This document shows positions 11,251-22,700 of a stretch of 64,000 bases of DNA, piece by piece. The DNA is from Bettongia penicillata ogilbyi (lineage: Eukaryota; Chordata; Mammalia; Diprotodontia; Potoroidae). The notes beneath the pieces were generated by a model. It was not told where the DNA came from. It did no database searches and saw only the letters and a program-made list of their open reading frames with translations. Location of the stretch: contig JAJHZJ010000061.1 in assembly GCA_023548195.1 (NCBI GenBank), forward strand, positions 1,652,771 to 1,716,770, given 5' to 3'. Made by a program: the position numbers and the translations under genes. The first letter of the stretch is position 1, and each line of letters begins with the position of its first letter.

Positions 11251-12009
11251 GTCCTTAATTTTCTCTCATTGTTACAATAATAGTTGAAGGTCTAGATATT
11301 AAAATGCCAGGCCCTTCAAAAATAGAAGCAGTTACTCAGGACTTCTGTTTCATTATTTGTTCCTTTGCTCTCAACTGGAAGTTAAAGGGCCAGAGATATT
11401 AGTCATACCCTTTTTGTCTGCTATCTCAAATCAATTTCTTATAGATCAGAGTGAGATAGATTCTGTCTCATCTGCAGTGGAGTGGTACTTTGTGATGAGG
11501 AAGTGAGCGTTCACGGTTCACAATTGTATGTAATTCTTTCTGGGGGATTGCTCAACTGAAATGTATTTGATGCTTAAAGCTTTGAGAATTTCTGGGCCAT
11601 TAGAACTATCATTTTAGTTTATCCAGGCGATGTAGCCTCTAGCCACAGATCTAGATCTTAACAAGAACTTCCTGTCTAGTCTGTTTCAAACCATGCTGAT
11701 GATGTCATCTTGCTGTTACTGAGGCAGCTGCTTGTCTTGAACTGATTTATCAGTTTTCCTGTCTCTTGATTGTTCCCAATTAACTCTAGGTATGGAAGAA
11801 GGGGTGAGCTGAATTCCGAGGTATTAAGGAAACAGTATAACACGATTCATAAAACCAGTTGGAGTGTTATTTTGGCCACAGTCTCAAATGAAAAGCTGTA
11901 TGTTAGCCTTGCAGTTTTTAAAAAGTGCGACTTCTGAAAAACTATGCTAGTGAAAAAGTTCTAGAAAATAAGGAGTTTATTATATTCAAGGAGTCAAGAA
12001 ATGCTTTGA
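11251..12009. other. no recognised feature
   Basis: Unique-looking, no repeat or exon recognised. Confidence 0.4.
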
Positions 12010-12108
12010 GAACAGAGATGATTTCATTTTTTTTGTCTTTGGATCCTCATCTCAGTACCTGGCATGTAGATGATATTTTACAAATGTTTATTCATCAATT
12101 AGCTAGAT
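12010..12108 (+). repeat. L2 LINE 3' end
   Basis: Sense L2: 'cagagatgatttcatttttt', 'ctcagtacctggcatgtaga', 'caaatgtttattcatcaa'. Confidence 0.6.
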
Positions 12109-13178
12109 ATTAGGAAAGTCAACTCACTTTGCCTTTGGTTCTCTTTGAAACTTTTCTGAGATTTCTCTCTGCGACCAAGGTTCTGAGACATGATGTGAAA
12201 AGTTAAGTGCTGCCCAGTCCGGTTCCTTTCTGGCCAATGATGAAAATGCTTAAACTAAACAGTTGTAGCCAGCTCCTTAGAGGAGAAAGCTCATAATTTC
12301 CAAAGTCGTGTTCCTCCCCTTCACCAAAAACAAACCAAAAAAAAAGTGTCAGGATCAAGGTACAGCTGAGAAATCAAGAACAGCAATAAACTCTTTTTCT
12401 TTATTTCAGAAATTTTGGTGTAATTGAAATTCCAACTTGAGCTTACCCATTTATCTTAATTTGAGGTTAGAGAAAGGAGGGAGAGAGAAGAAATCAATAA
12501 AGAATAATAAGGAGGGATTACAGTTAGTTGAACAAATCCACCTCTACTTGCTTGGAATTTTCCTTTGACCTCCTATGAGTATGCTAACTTTTAGTGAGGG
12601 AACCCCTGATCTAGAACATTTCCATTTGGGGCAGGTGTATAGTCACCTGCTAAAGGATTTGAAATAGCTTATTGTTGGACTTGGGATGATGTTTCTTTTA
12701 TTAATAACATTTTTAATCAGTAACCTGGATGATGAAAACCATAATGAACATTAGAATCATTTAGCATCCACGTGAATGGTGAGTGTACTGTGCTGTCTAG
12801 ACTGGTACAGGTTATATTGAAACAGATATGGCCTCTGTTCCTGTGGAGGATACTGGGTGCACTGGGGCAGATAGTGATGTGAAGGACAGACAAACTTGAA
12901 CACTGGACAAAGAGATAAAGCACTTCCAGTGTTTATAGATGTTAGTTCAAGGTTGCCTGTAGTTAGGAATGTTCAAAGTGACATTAACGAAGTAGAGAAA
13001 AGATTTTTCAGAAAGGGGGATGACCCTCATGAAAAAAATACAAGGAATGTCAGGTTTCCATCTTAAGCTTCTTACTGACTTTTCCAATCTCTAGTGGTAA
13101 CTTTATTTTTCTAACCCCCAAAATAAGTTGTCCCCACACCACTTTGCACTCATTTGATTCATTATACTTGAAATATTT
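12109..13178. other. no recognised feature
   Basis: About 1 kb with no recognised family. The short minus-strand frame at 12717-12923 is not supported as a gene. Confidence 0.4.
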
Positions 13179-13424
13179 GGTGCCTGCTTGGCTCAATGAA
13201 TAGAATCCTAGATCTAAAGTCAGGAAGACCACAATTCAACCAGTCTCCAGACACATACTAGCTGTGTGACCTTGGGCATGTCACTTAGCTCCATTTGTCT
13301 CAGTTTCCTCATCTGTTAAATGAGCTGGAGAAACCAGTGGCAGATCACTCCAGTATCTTTGCCAATAAAACCCCAGATGAGGTCATGAAGAGTGAGACGT
13401 GAGTGAAATAACTGAGCAACCATA
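13179..13424 (+). repeat. Mar1/WSINE-type SINE
   Basis: 'ggctcaatgaatagaatcct', 'agctgtgtgaccttgggcat', 'cctcatctgttaaatgagct', 'aataaaaccccagatgaggt', 'catgaagagtgagacgtgag'. Near full length, ending in 'actgagcaacca'. Confidence 0.85.
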
Positions 13425-14034
13425 ACAGGGATATATTAGGGAGGGTCAGGGATGAAAATAGTAGGGACTTTATAGAGAAAGTAGAACTGGAGATAGTCCT
13501 TGGAAGAGTGATTAAATAGTAGTTTATAAAAAATTAATTTTGAGGTCAGAATTTTTTTTAATTGAATAGTTTGAGAAAATGAAGAAAGAAGGTGTTTCAT
13601 GCAGTAATAAAACATTTTCAAAGAAATAGGTAAGTACAACCTGTGCAGAGGACAATGAAGACCACCAAAGCTGAGTAGTGGTAGATAGGATTACCTAAAT
13701 ATAAACATTATGGAAATCTATGAGGAACAGCTGAGAGTTTTCTATCTAATATTAATGGGCATTGGGTTCTATGTATGTAGATTCAGAGTCATAGAGAATT
13801 ACTTTGCAAGAACCAACAAAGTAATTAGTTACGACTATCTGAATCTACGTATATAGATCGTTAATGAGCAAAACATAATGATACAATTATAATACAAAGG
13901 AAGAAGGATAAAACATTTCAACATTTCATCATAACTTTATAATATTTTATGAACTTTATGATAAAAACTTTATGAATATCAACATATATATTTTGTCTTT
14001 ATTTGTGTACAAGTTGTAACCTCTCTGTCCTGAG
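13425..14034. other. no recognised feature
   Basis: AT-rich, unassigned. The pair 'tatgtagattcagagtc' and 'ctgaatctacgtatatagat' (about 13770 and 13840) forms an imperfect inverted match. Confidence 0.35.
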
Positions 14035-14172
14035 TATCAGTAAAATATGAGTTCCTTGAGGATAGGGACTGTTTTGTTTTCTGTTTTTGTATCATTTTAG
14101 TACCTAGCATGGTACTTGGCACATAACAGACATTTACTAAATGTTTGTAGAATTGCACTGAGTTGAAGTAAT
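14035..14172 (+). repeat. L2 LINE 3' end
   Basis: 'atgagttccttgaggatagg', 'gactgttttgtttt', 'agtacctagcatggtacttg', 'gcacataacagacatttact'. Well-matched L2 terminus. Confidence 0.8.
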
Positions 14173-14919
14173 TCATGAATAGTAATTGTAGATACAGATA
14201 TTACTCAACCAGCACCTGAATTGGCAGGAAGGCCTGTGAAAAGAGGGAACCTTTTTCCCTTGGGAGACATTTCTTTTTTATAATATTTTTCAGGCATAAA
14301 TGTGAGTAGTGTAGTATTGTTTGGGAGTCCAGAATTTAAATGTGGGTCAGTGTCTTGGAGTCATTAATTTCAATTATGATGCTGCCTTTATTATCTTTTT
14401 TTCATATAGTAGGGCTTGAAAACCCTATTACTTTCTAATTGAATTTTTAAGTTGCCACCATACAGCATGAACATTAGCTGTTCCTCACAGTTGAAATGGG
14501 TCTCATCTTTGCTTTCAACTTCATATCCCATACCAACTGACATACAGACTTTGCTTGACAAAACTCAACCAATGAACCCACAAGGTGGACTTGTCCTTGC
14601 TAGCAAACCCAGAGCTTCAATCGCCATCATGAGAAAGAGCCTCAATGAGAAATCTTGAAATAATGGACAATGTCTAGTTATAATTAATAAGATCGCAGAT
14701 ATACAGAGGTTGTCCTATGGATACTTATTTATATAACATTTTATGTAAGCATGTTTTTCCAGTTGGAACCAGAACCTAAAAACCCTCAAATCAGACATCA
14801 GTCCAGTCACTCACCTCCAGGTTCCCAGTAGTACTGTTCTACTATTTTGGTCTTTCCTTGTCTTTGCACAGTACCAAGAAATCCAGTTTATTATTCCATA
14901 GAGAAATCTTAATATTTTG
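14173..14919. other. no recognised feature
   Basis: The plus-strand frame of 68 codons at 14452-14658 has no family I recognise. No repeat recognised. Confidence 0.4.
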
Positions 14920-15012
14920 CACAGCATTTAAATAGCACCTTTCTCCCATGAAGCTCAAAGCACTTTACAAAACAGTGTTCAGGGAAATCCTCACAATGCC
15001 TATAAAAAAGTT
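14920..15012 (-). repeat. MIR SINE fragment
   Basis: Antisense MIR 5' part: 'aagctcaaagcactttacaa', 'ggaaatcctcacaatgccta'. Confidence 0.55.
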
Positions 15013-15984
15013 AGCAATACCATAAATGCAATCAAGATCTTTTTTTGCCCATAACAAACAAGTTTTCTCCACCAGACCCCAGAGGCCAATTGAAGGTTCA
15101 AAAAAAAGAGAGATCTGAGCATAGAAGAAAATAGGTTATATTGACTTGAGGAGACTTAGCTGACTCAAATATAAGTAGCCCGGTAAAGCTGTAAATGAAT
15201 ATGGGAAGTGAGGGATGGAAAATGATCATTAGGGAAAAATAGATACACAGATAGATCAAAGCGCAGTTGGATCCAATTAAGTGAGTCCCTTTGGTTCCAT
15301 TTGGCTCTGACAGTTTCAAATGTGTAATCCTCTAACCCACAAATAACGGGCAAGGGGTGAACTGATGGACCTGTCTTTGGCAAGTGGGACTACAAGGTTT
15401 TAGAATAAGAAGGAAAAAAGCACTTTTTTTTCCTTCTGTTTTATAGGTAGTCATGCAATTTTAAGAAAGAATATTCCATGTTAGTCAATTGTATTTTCAT
15501 GATAGAAGCTTTTTTAAATGAATGCTTTATCTGGAATATTTTTAGCCATTTCAATTTATTTCAAAGTAATTTCAACTTATAGATGAAATATCAGTATATA
15601 TTTTGCTGTGTACATCTCCACAAAAAATTACAAGAGGCTCTGGTTAGCATGGATACAGTTTATTTTGTTACGGTATTGAGCAAAAAAAAAAGGAGTATAT
15701 GTCTGGTCATTTCCCCCAAGGAGTAGATGAAGCTGTGTGATGCTGCTTAAATTATATATAGGGTACAATTTTGGACCTCTTTTTGTTAGAGATATCTTTC
15801 TTGCCATGTCTACAAGTACACCACAGAAATGCAACCTAATAAAACATGAATTTTAAAAAGGTATAAGTTAAATGAGAAACAACATACTACTCTCTTCCTT
15901 CCTTTCCCTCTCCACAAGAAGCCAAATTTAAAAAGTGTGAAAGAATATCAGATAGGCTGTTATTATGGAGTTTGCAATGTGAGA
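15013..15984. other. no recognised feature
   Basis: About 1 kb without a recognised repeat, exon or RNA gene. Confidence 0.4.
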
Positions 15985-16110
15985 GAACTGTCTTGGGTAC
16001 TGAGAGGTTAATTGACTTACCCATCGTTAGTAGATGTCAGATTGATTCGAGAAGACCTGGGTTCAATTTCCAAGGCTCTCTTTCCATTGTGTGACACTGC
16101 CTCCAAATAA
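15985..16110 (-). repeat. MIR SINE fragment
   Basis: Antisense: 'gagaggttaattgacttacc', 'gaagacctgggttcaatttc', 'ccattgtgtgacactgcctc'. Confidence 0.6.
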
Positions 16111-16499
16111 ATACAAACAAATCATTTTCAAAAATCATTTTCAATTTCCTGATATCCTCATGTGACACTACTATTTATGAGTTTAGAACTGGAAATCATT
16201 GATATGATGTAATTTGGCTCCCCCAAAAAATTAGGGGAAGGAGAAACTGGATAGATTGTCAAATTTTCTCAACATGAGTAATTATATTGACTAAGTCTAT
16301 TGTTTGCTCAAAGGAAAGTCTAGTTAATACTACAGAGAACACTAGCAAATCAATAGAGAAAGTTGTATGGATCCCCTACTCTCCAATTCAGTTAGCATTT
16401 AGTGCCATCATATTAAGAATATTAGGAAATAATATTCAAATAATAATCTCCAGTAGTTTGGTTAGACACTGTAAGGAATTATAAGAATAGTACATAGTT
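16111..16499. other. no recognised feature
   Basis: Nothing recognised. Confidence 0.35.
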
Positions 16500-16645
16500 A
16501 CATAGAACTTAACAATTCATAAAATCCTTTCTTTACAACAACTGTGGGAGGAAGTTTGTAAGAATGTTTGTATTCAATGTTTCAAATAAGAAATAAAGAT
16601 GTCTTAATCACAGTCTGGGGTTCTTTCCATAATAACTATGCTTTA
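16500..16645 (-). repeat. MIR SINE, diverged
   Basis: Antisense MIR-like: 'agaacttaacaattcataaa', 'tttacaacaactgtgggagg', 'ctggggttctttccataa'. Weak match. Confidence 0.45.
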
Positions 16646-16744
16646 GTTATTAAATACTTGATTCTAAATCGACATCTAGCTAGAGGAACACAAAGACTGC
16701 TGAGATTACATAAAAACCTAGATTTAGCTACTTGAGAGTTTTTT

Positions 16745-16895
16745 TTTTTATTTTACATTTTACAAGTAGAGAAAGTGAAGCCCTAATTAAGTTTACTGAT
16801 TTGCTATAGGTCATATAAATACTAAAGGGATTTGAACTCATGTTCTCTGACTCCAAATCTAATTCTCTTTCTACTGTACCATACTGTCTGATGAA
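16745..16895 (-). repeat. MIR SINE
   Basis: Antisense: 'ttttacaagtagagaaagtg', 'gggatttgaactcatgttct', 'ctgactccaaatctaattct', 'ctttctactgtaccatactg'. Confidence 0.7.
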
Positions 16896-17286
16896 AATTA
16901 GGTAATGTTTTAAATATTTAAATATTTTATTTTGTAAGATACCTTTTTTCTCACCAAGGGAATATGAATGGAGGCATCCATATTCTTGCTGTTACTGGTT
17001 ATCAAAATGTATTGAAATGTTTTTAAGAATATAATCTATATATTTAATATAAGAATATAAACTGTATTTTAAGAATTATAGTATGGAGGAGGTATTAACC
17101 ACACAGGCCTTTCTTTCCTACTACTATTAGAACATATCTAGAATAGGATGACTACTTAACCTGCGGTCCATGAATTTGTTTTTTAAAAAATTTTTCGATA
17201 TATTCCATTGGTTTCAACTATAATCCTATGTTTGATTTTGTGCATTTGAAACCATTCTGGGGAGGGGTCTTTAAACTTCACCAAGT
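16896..17286. other. no recognised feature
   Basis: AT-rich; nothing recognised. Confidence 0.35.
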
Positions 17287-18120
17287 CAGATCAAGTCAGC
17301 AAGCATTTATTAAGCTTACTATATTACTATATGCCTGGCACTGTGGTAAGCACCGAGAGTACACATACAAGTAGAAAGCCAGTTCATGTGCTCAAGAAGC
17401 TTATGCTCTAATGGGGGAAAATGGCACATAAAAGATAGGGAGACCTGGTGGAGAAAGTCTGGAGGGTGGGGAGTAGAGCCCAGAGAAGAATGAAGACTTG
17501 GCAGTAAGGGAGGGACCAGGAACTTTGAGGGGTGAAGTGAGGAAGGATGTTGTGGTAAGAAGAGCATAGCAGAGTAAGTGTTTGTGCTTTGTGTTTGTGC
17601 CAGACACGAGGTTTCTTACAGATATTATCTCATGTGATGATCATAACAATCTTGCAAGATAGGTACTATTATTATGGAAACTGAGGCAAACATAAATTGA
17701 CTTGCCTGGGGTCACAGAGTTAGGGAGTGTCAGAGACCAGATCTGAACTCAGGTCTTTCTGATTCTAGGCACAGTCTTCTAGCCATTGTGCCATGAGCTG
17801 CCCAAGGGGATAAGTAAACTTACAGGATGAGGAGGCCACAGCAGGAGAGTTAACTTCCAGGGTAAGAAGAGTGCTGTATATAGTGAAGAGACTCTGTAAA
17901 GTAAGGAATGGAGTCCACTGTGGAATGAAGACCTAGCACTTTCCTTAAAAGGGAGGCCAAAGAGCTCTGTGGTTCCCAACATGATCGATAACCCGTAATG
18001 TAGAGTTTGGAGTCTGAGACCAAAAGAGCAGCTGCTTGTTAATGGAACAGTTTGGCTGCCAAGAATCACCTTTGCACATGGAGACCATCTCTTACCTGTT
18101 TTCTCCTCTGTAAAATTGGG
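17287..18120 (-). repeat. L2 LINE, split by a MIR insertion
   Basis: Antisense L2 3' end at 17287-17590: 'cagcaagcatttattaagct', 'atgcctggcactgtggtaag', 'aagaagcttatgctctaatg'. Similar purine-rich L2-like sequence resumes after the MIR at about 17810. The downstream part is less certain. Minus-strand frames of up to 126 codons here are remnants, not genes. Confidence 0.6.
17595..17808 (-). repeat. MIR/Ther1 SINE inserted in L2
   Basis: Antisense: 'gatattatctcatgtgatga', 'gataggtactattattatgg', 'aaactgaggcaaacata', 'gatctgaactcaggtctttc', 'agccattgtgccatgagctg'. Confidence 0.8.
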
Positions 18121-18719
18121 GATAACTCTTAAACCTCTTTTGAAATAAGAGCAGAGCATGAAATATGATAGTAATTTTGAGTCTTTAAGAAGAAAATTGC
18201 TTCAAAAAAAGTTATCATTATTTCTGCCCCCCTCTCAGACCAGCTAATATAAGTTGTGGCACTGAAAGCAGTCATCTGGTTTGCTTTCTTTGTGTTGAGA
18301 GACATCAGCCCACAACTTTCAGTAGGAGTTAATGTGAAGGGAGGGAATCTTGCTCCCTTACGCTGGCCTCCCCAAGGTTCATTTAAAAAGAGGTCAGTCT
18401 TTCCATATCTCCAGTTATGTTCATACACATTTACCCACATTGATCGAAAGGAATGAAGAGGTAGTATACAAAGGGAGTTATTGGTTTTATTGCTATTGCT
18501 ACCTTTATGAGTTTCAATGAAGTGGCTCAAATAATCTTTGGATACATTTTAACATGAAAAAATCAAACATGTCACCTAGAATCAGGTAATGTTTTACAGC
18601 CCAAGAACCTCCTTCATGATGGCAGTTAAAGTAAATACAAGGCAGTACTTGGCTTTTGTACTAGGACTTCAAGGTCATAAAATTATTGATGCTACCTTCT
18701 TGAGTCTGTCCTCTAATGT
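18121..18719. other. no recognised feature
   Basis: The 133-codon minus-strand frame at 18129-18530 has no recognisable domain, and a 66-codon frame lies opposite it. I see no splice or codon evidence for a gene. Confidence 0.4.
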
Positions 18720-19290
18720 TAATATTAGTAATTCTTTGCAGCTATGTCACCTCTGATGAGCATACCAGCCATGTGGTACAAATATTGAACAGAACAGGGC
18801 TGAGGAAGAGATGTGTGGGGTATTCTATTAATGAATTCCCAAGCTGAAAGTGATAATTAATTGATACTGTTTGAGTTTCATAAGTCAAATTCAAAATCCA
18901 CCTACTTGAACTGTCATCTATTGTTCCATCTTGTCCATTGGGATATCATGAGGGTCTGTTTCAAATGCCTTTTATAATCCACGTGTTCTGTCCCTGCAGC
19001 ATTACCCTGATTGATCAGTCTGGTATTTTGGATCAGTGATTTCATCATGGGGGACATTCCCTGCACTGATGCAGGTTGAAATCCTTCCACATGAATACAT
19101 TCCATGTGATCTGTGTTTTCCCATAAATCCTTAGTAGAGCATTTATTCAAATTAGTGGATGCCTTATTACCCCTCAGAGGTACCAGTGTACTACTTGGTT
19201 TGGCCATTTGCTGTGTCTCTTTCCATTACATAGAGTAGTCTACCTTTTTTCTGTTTAATCATATTCTCAGTAGTTCCTCCAGTACTGTAT
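18720..19290 (-). repeat. L3/CR1 LINE, ORF2 region
   Basis: Antisense to a CR1-family reverse transcriptase end region: 'caaatattgaacagaacagg', 'gctgaggaagagatgtgtgg', 'aatccacctacttgaactgt', 'ccatcttgtccattgggata', 'tgtttcaaatgccttttata'. The order matches the reverse of mammalian L3/CR1 ORF2. Heavily decayed. Confidence 0.65.
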
Positions 19291-19420
19291 CTCTTCTGAC
19301 TGGATGCAAACTCCTTAGGAGTAGAGATTTTTCTTTCTTAATTTTTTTTCTTTTTTGTCTTACAGTTATTAGCATCTAGTAGTGCCTGGGACATAACAGG
19401 TTCTTAATAATGTATTGTTG
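19291..19420 (+). repeat. L2 LINE 3' end
   Basis: 'tgcaaactccttaggagtag', 'catctagtagtgcctgggac', 'ataacaggttcttaataatg'. Confidence 0.65.
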
Positions 19421-19449
19421 ATTGATTCTTGGATACAAGTGACATTGAA

Positions 19450-19665
19450 GTATTACATGGAGCAGGTTTCTGTTTGATTTAAGAAAAGTTTCCTAACAGA
19501 GCTATCTGAATGTGGAATCAAATGCCTCAGGTGACTGTGAATTCTCTGTCATTAGAGGTCTCCAAATAGGCACTTGACCACTTGTCAGGAATGTTTTAAT
19601 ATTATATGGGTTGGACTCGTTGGTCTCTGAGGTCCTTTTCAACTCTGATCTTGTATGCATGTATG
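19450..19665 (+). repeat. L3/CR1 LINE 3' end
   Basis: 'aagaaaagtttcctaacaga', 'gctatctgaatgtggaatca', 'aatgcctcaggtgactgtga', 'gaccacttgtcaggaatgtt', then the terminal 'gttggactcgttggtctctg', 'aggtccttttcaactctga'. A clear L3/CR1 3' end. Confidence 0.8.
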
Positions 19666-20134
19666 TGTGACATAACTGTTGAAGTTTAGCAATTGGTTGG
19701 GTGCTATAGAGTTTAGAAATTCTTAATGGAAGAATGAAAACTTCAATTGAAACTTGATTTTTGATAGGCAGAATAGGAGAAGAAATTTTAGACAATTCTG
19801 TCATCAGCAAAGGAAAAGGATCCTCAAAATAGGAAAAATGGGAGAAAAACAATTGAGAAATTTAAACTTAGGGTTTCTTAAGAGAACTTAAGAAAAAGCC
19901 CCTAACTAATCTAAACGTAATCAAGTTAGCTAGCCTATATGAACTGCACCCCAGAGTGCTGAACAAACTTGAAAATGTGAACTAATACTTCCTAATTCTA
20001 GTCCCAAAGGCAAAGATTCCACTGAAGGTAAAGAAATCAAAATTCAGAGAGTACCACACACAGAGTTGACATTTTGTCCAAACTCAAACTGCTTCCGAGA
20101 AGCTTGAATCTTTTTCTTCTGGAAACTTGCATAT
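19666..20134. other. no recognised feature
   Basis: Nothing recognised. The pair 'tttcttaagagaacttaaga' near 19874 is locally palindromic. Confidence 0.35.
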
Positions 20135-20172
20135 CAAGTCAGTGAGCATTTATTAAATGCCTTCTGTGTACA
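20135..20172 (-). repeat. L2 LINE 3' tip
   Basis: Short antisense L2 end: 'caagtcagtgagcatttatt', 'aaatgccttctgtgtaca'. Confidence 0.5.
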
Positions 20173-20304
20173 TGTCCTTTCCCTTAGCTAATGACCTGAG
20201 TAGTCCTGGGTAGCTCTTAACCAACTCCTGCTGATACACATCCCCTGCCCTGGTTCAGCTACATAAGATAACCCAGGAATCTTGTCTTCAGTTGTATGTA
20301 CCAT

Positions 20305-20885
20305 GTGCTAGAGGAGACATTGAGATGCTAGGAGACAGAGAGTAACCAAAATGAAGAGTGGACCCCAAATCATGTTGTATAATGAACGGCTTAAGGAAAC
20401 TGTAGTTGTTAACTTTCCCTTAGGTACAGGGGCATGAATGACATGATCTGTTTTCAAATATGTGAAGGGTTTAGGAGGAAATTTAGGTTTATTTTTCCCC
20501 ATGGGGCAGCCCTAGGGTCTGTGGATGGAGGCTGCAGAAAGCTATAACGAGTGTGATGAGTTTTTGCCACCCAGCTCTGCAATATCACTGATATCTCAGG
20601 TAGTCAATTTGGGTATAAAAAGGGGACGTTAAAGACCACTCTTTGTTCATATCTGGGATGCTGAGAATCTATGTTAGGTCAATATAAAGGAGCTTCCTAA
20701 CCCTTCAAGATGTCTAAAAATGGAATGGGCTCTTTGGGGATATTGTATGTTCCATCTCATTGGACATCTGTTTATATCTTAAACTGGAAGATCATTCAAC
20801 GGAGATGTTTTGAGGAGAATTTGTGATTCATGTAAAGGGTTAAATCTGGTCACCTCAGAATTCCTTTTTGAATTCTAGTGAGTAA
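20305..20885 (+). repeat. L3/CR1 LINE, interrupted
   Basis: L3 before the break: 'atcatgttgtataatgaacg', 'gcttaaggaaactg', 'gaatgacatgatctgttttc', 'aaatatgtgaagggtttagg', 'atggggcagccctagggtct'. L3 after it: 'ggtcaatataaaggagcttc', 'atgtctaaaaatggaatggg', 'gggttaaatctggtcacctc'. In between lies a segment of roughly 110-137 bp that is not L3-like. It coincides with the exact duplication at 20535-20671. Confidence 0.75.
20535..20671. repeat. exact 137-bp duplication, copy A
   Basis: Base-for-base identical to 21846-21982, 1311 bp downstream, same orientation. Identity stops abruptly at both ends and no target-site duplication is visible. It lies inside an L3 element; its first and last ~10 bases can be aligned with L3. 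It contains a TATA-box-like stretch, GTATAAAAAGGGG, near 20612. Confidence 0.95.
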
Positions 20886-21069
20886 AGATGTAGATAACCT
20901 TATGGGCAGCATCACAGACTGTGCTTTCTTTTATCCTTCCAAGAATGTAAACATTTTTCATTATCTTTTTACTTTTTTCTAAATGAATTTTGCAAAGTGA
21001 ACTTTAATATTACTCTTCCATTGTGGGGAAGTAACTTAAAGTGAAAGAAACCCTCGTGTATAATATCAG

Positions 21070-21125
21070 TCAACCATTAAATGTATATTAAGCACCTAAT
21101 ATGTTCCTGTTACTGTGCCTCCTAT
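21070..21125 (-). repeat. L2 LINE 3' tip
   Basis: 'cagtcaaccattaaatgtat', 'attaagcacctaatatgttc', 'ctgttactgtgcct' in antisense L2 order. Confidence 0.55.
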
Positions 21126-21154
21126 CCCCATATACACATACATGAAAATTGCCT

Positions 21155-21418
21155 CCCATTTATAGAGAAAGGAATAAGCACTTTATATAGTTCCTATTAT
21201 ACTGTATGCACTGTGCTAAGTGCTCTAAAAATATAATTTCATTTGATCATCCCAAGTGCCAGGTAGGTACTATCATTAGCTGAATTTTGTGGTTGAGGAG
21301 ACTGAGGCAAACTGCCCTTACACTGAGTCACACAGCTAATATGTGTCTGAGGCCAGATTTGAACTCAGGTTTTCTTCACTTTAGGCTCAGTGCTCTATCC
21401 ACTGTATTACCTGGCATT
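21155..21418 (-). repeat. MIR/Ther1 SINE, near full length
   Basis: Antisense: 'gtgctaagtgctctaaaaat', 'catttgatcatcccaagtgc', 'caggtaggtactatcattag', 'aggagactgaggcaaactgc', 'cagatttgaactcaggtttt'. Confidence 0.8.
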
Positions 21419-21604
21419 TCTAGGTGTAGGAAGAGAGAGGTATGGGTCAAATGATCCTCCTTTAAATCATCAATATTAATTTAAGTGAAGACCAACAGAT
21501 GGTTGCCACTGCCCATTAGATGATGGTTAGAGAGTGATAATATGACTCCATTGGTATAGGTAACTTCCAGATAAGGAACTTGCCTCTACCAATGTAGATC
21601 ACCA

Positions 21605-21755
21605 CTTTCTCTACATCTTATAGTCTTAGAGAGTTGTATAGACCATTGAGTTATTAAATTACTTGTCATATGAGAGTATATGTCAAAGGTGGGACTTGAA
21701 CTCAGGTCTTCCTGGTTCTGAGACCAGCTCTCTAATCCAGTATCTGAAGCTACTT
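21605..21755 (-). repeat. Ther1/MIR SINE fragment
   Basis: Antisense: 'attaaattacttgtcatatg', 'gtgggacttgaactcaggtc', 'ttcctggttctgagaccagc', 'tctctaatccagtatct'. Confidence 0.7.
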
Positions 21756-21845
21756 CTTGTTAGGTGATGAGCATTAAACATGAGCATGATGCTGAGTGTC
21801 AGAGTATAGCTAAATGAGACCCAAAAAAGACCTTGCTGTTGTATT

Positions 21846-21982
21846 CAGAAAGCTATAACGAGTGTGATGAGTTTTTGCCACCCAGCTCTGCAATATCACT
21901 GATATCTCAGGTAGTCAATTTGGGTATAAAAAGGGGACGTTAAAGACCACTCTTTGTTCATATCTGGGATGCTGAGAATCTA
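21846..21982. repeat. exact 137-bp duplication, copy B
   Basis: Identical to 20535-20671. Flanks differ from copy A immediately outside the block (left flank 'ttgctgttgtatt', right flank 'gtaacttcttgattt'). No named repeat is recognised directly around copy B. It carries the same TATA-like stretch near 21923. Confidence 0.95.
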
Positions 21983-22494
21983 GTAACTTCTTGATTTGAC
22001 TAGAAACCTTTAAATCAAAACCCCAAATAATGTCAGAGAACTATCTCTTAATCTTAAACCCAGTGTGGTTTGGCAAGATCTAAGGAAGCTATAGTGAAGA
22101 GGAAGCTTAATTTTCTGTTCCCACCACTGATATCAAAGGATTAAATGTGACACAAGGATTGATGACCGTGTGGTATCTGAGTCTATTATTTTCCTGGTTG
22201 AGTGCAGCAGATAAAATGAATACTGATATTCTTGGATTCTGAGAACACCAAAAGAGGACTTCAAAAGTGATTTTTGCCCTTTCCCTTTACCCCCGTAGTT
22301 CAGAAACAAGAAAAATATATGAAGGCCACAGAAAGAAAAAGGGAGTGTCCATCGCTTCTTTCACTTTAGCTGACAGGGAAAGGAGAAGAGGAATCACTTG
22401 ATTCATTAATGAAGGTATTCTTTTCTCCATACCAGAATAATAGAATATTTATGAGGAATAAAATCTAGAATAAAGCATATTGTGGCATTCATAC
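21983..22494. other. no recognised feature
   Basis: Unassigned sequence; no repeat or exon recognised. Confidence 0.35.
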
Positions 22495-22700
22495 ATTGCT
22501 GAAGGATGCTTTGAAAGCAAACCATATGAGGATGACCCAAAGGAAATGAGTGTTTAGCAAAGATAGGGCATGATAGCTGTGGTATGGGTAAGGGGTTAGA
22601 CTTATTCGGTAGCCTTGTCCTTGTCCCCCTCCATTGCACCCACTGAGAGCAAAAGAAAGGCCAATGATTGGTAGTTACAGAGAAACAAAAGGTATTTCCT
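22495..22700 (+). repeat. L3/CR1 LINE fragment
   Basis: Decayed L3 order: 'accatatgaggatgacccaa', 'aggaaatgagtgtttagcaa', 'agggcatgatagctgtggta', 'ggggttagacttattcggta', 'ggccaatgattggtagttac'. The 147-codon minus-strand frame at 22406-22849 lies across it and is best explained as chance. Confidence 0.6.

Noticed and set aside
17779..18530. Adjacent minus-strand frames of 126 and 133 codons as exons
   Set aside because: The first lies in antisense L2 and MIR sequence. The second matches nothing, and no splice arrangement joins them convincingly.
20535..21982. A mini LTR retrotransposon with 137-bp terminal repeats
   Set aside because: The ends lack TG...CA, no primer-binding site or polypurine tract adjoins them, no target-site duplication flanks the pair, and the interval contains old MIR copies that do not fit terminal repeats still identical.
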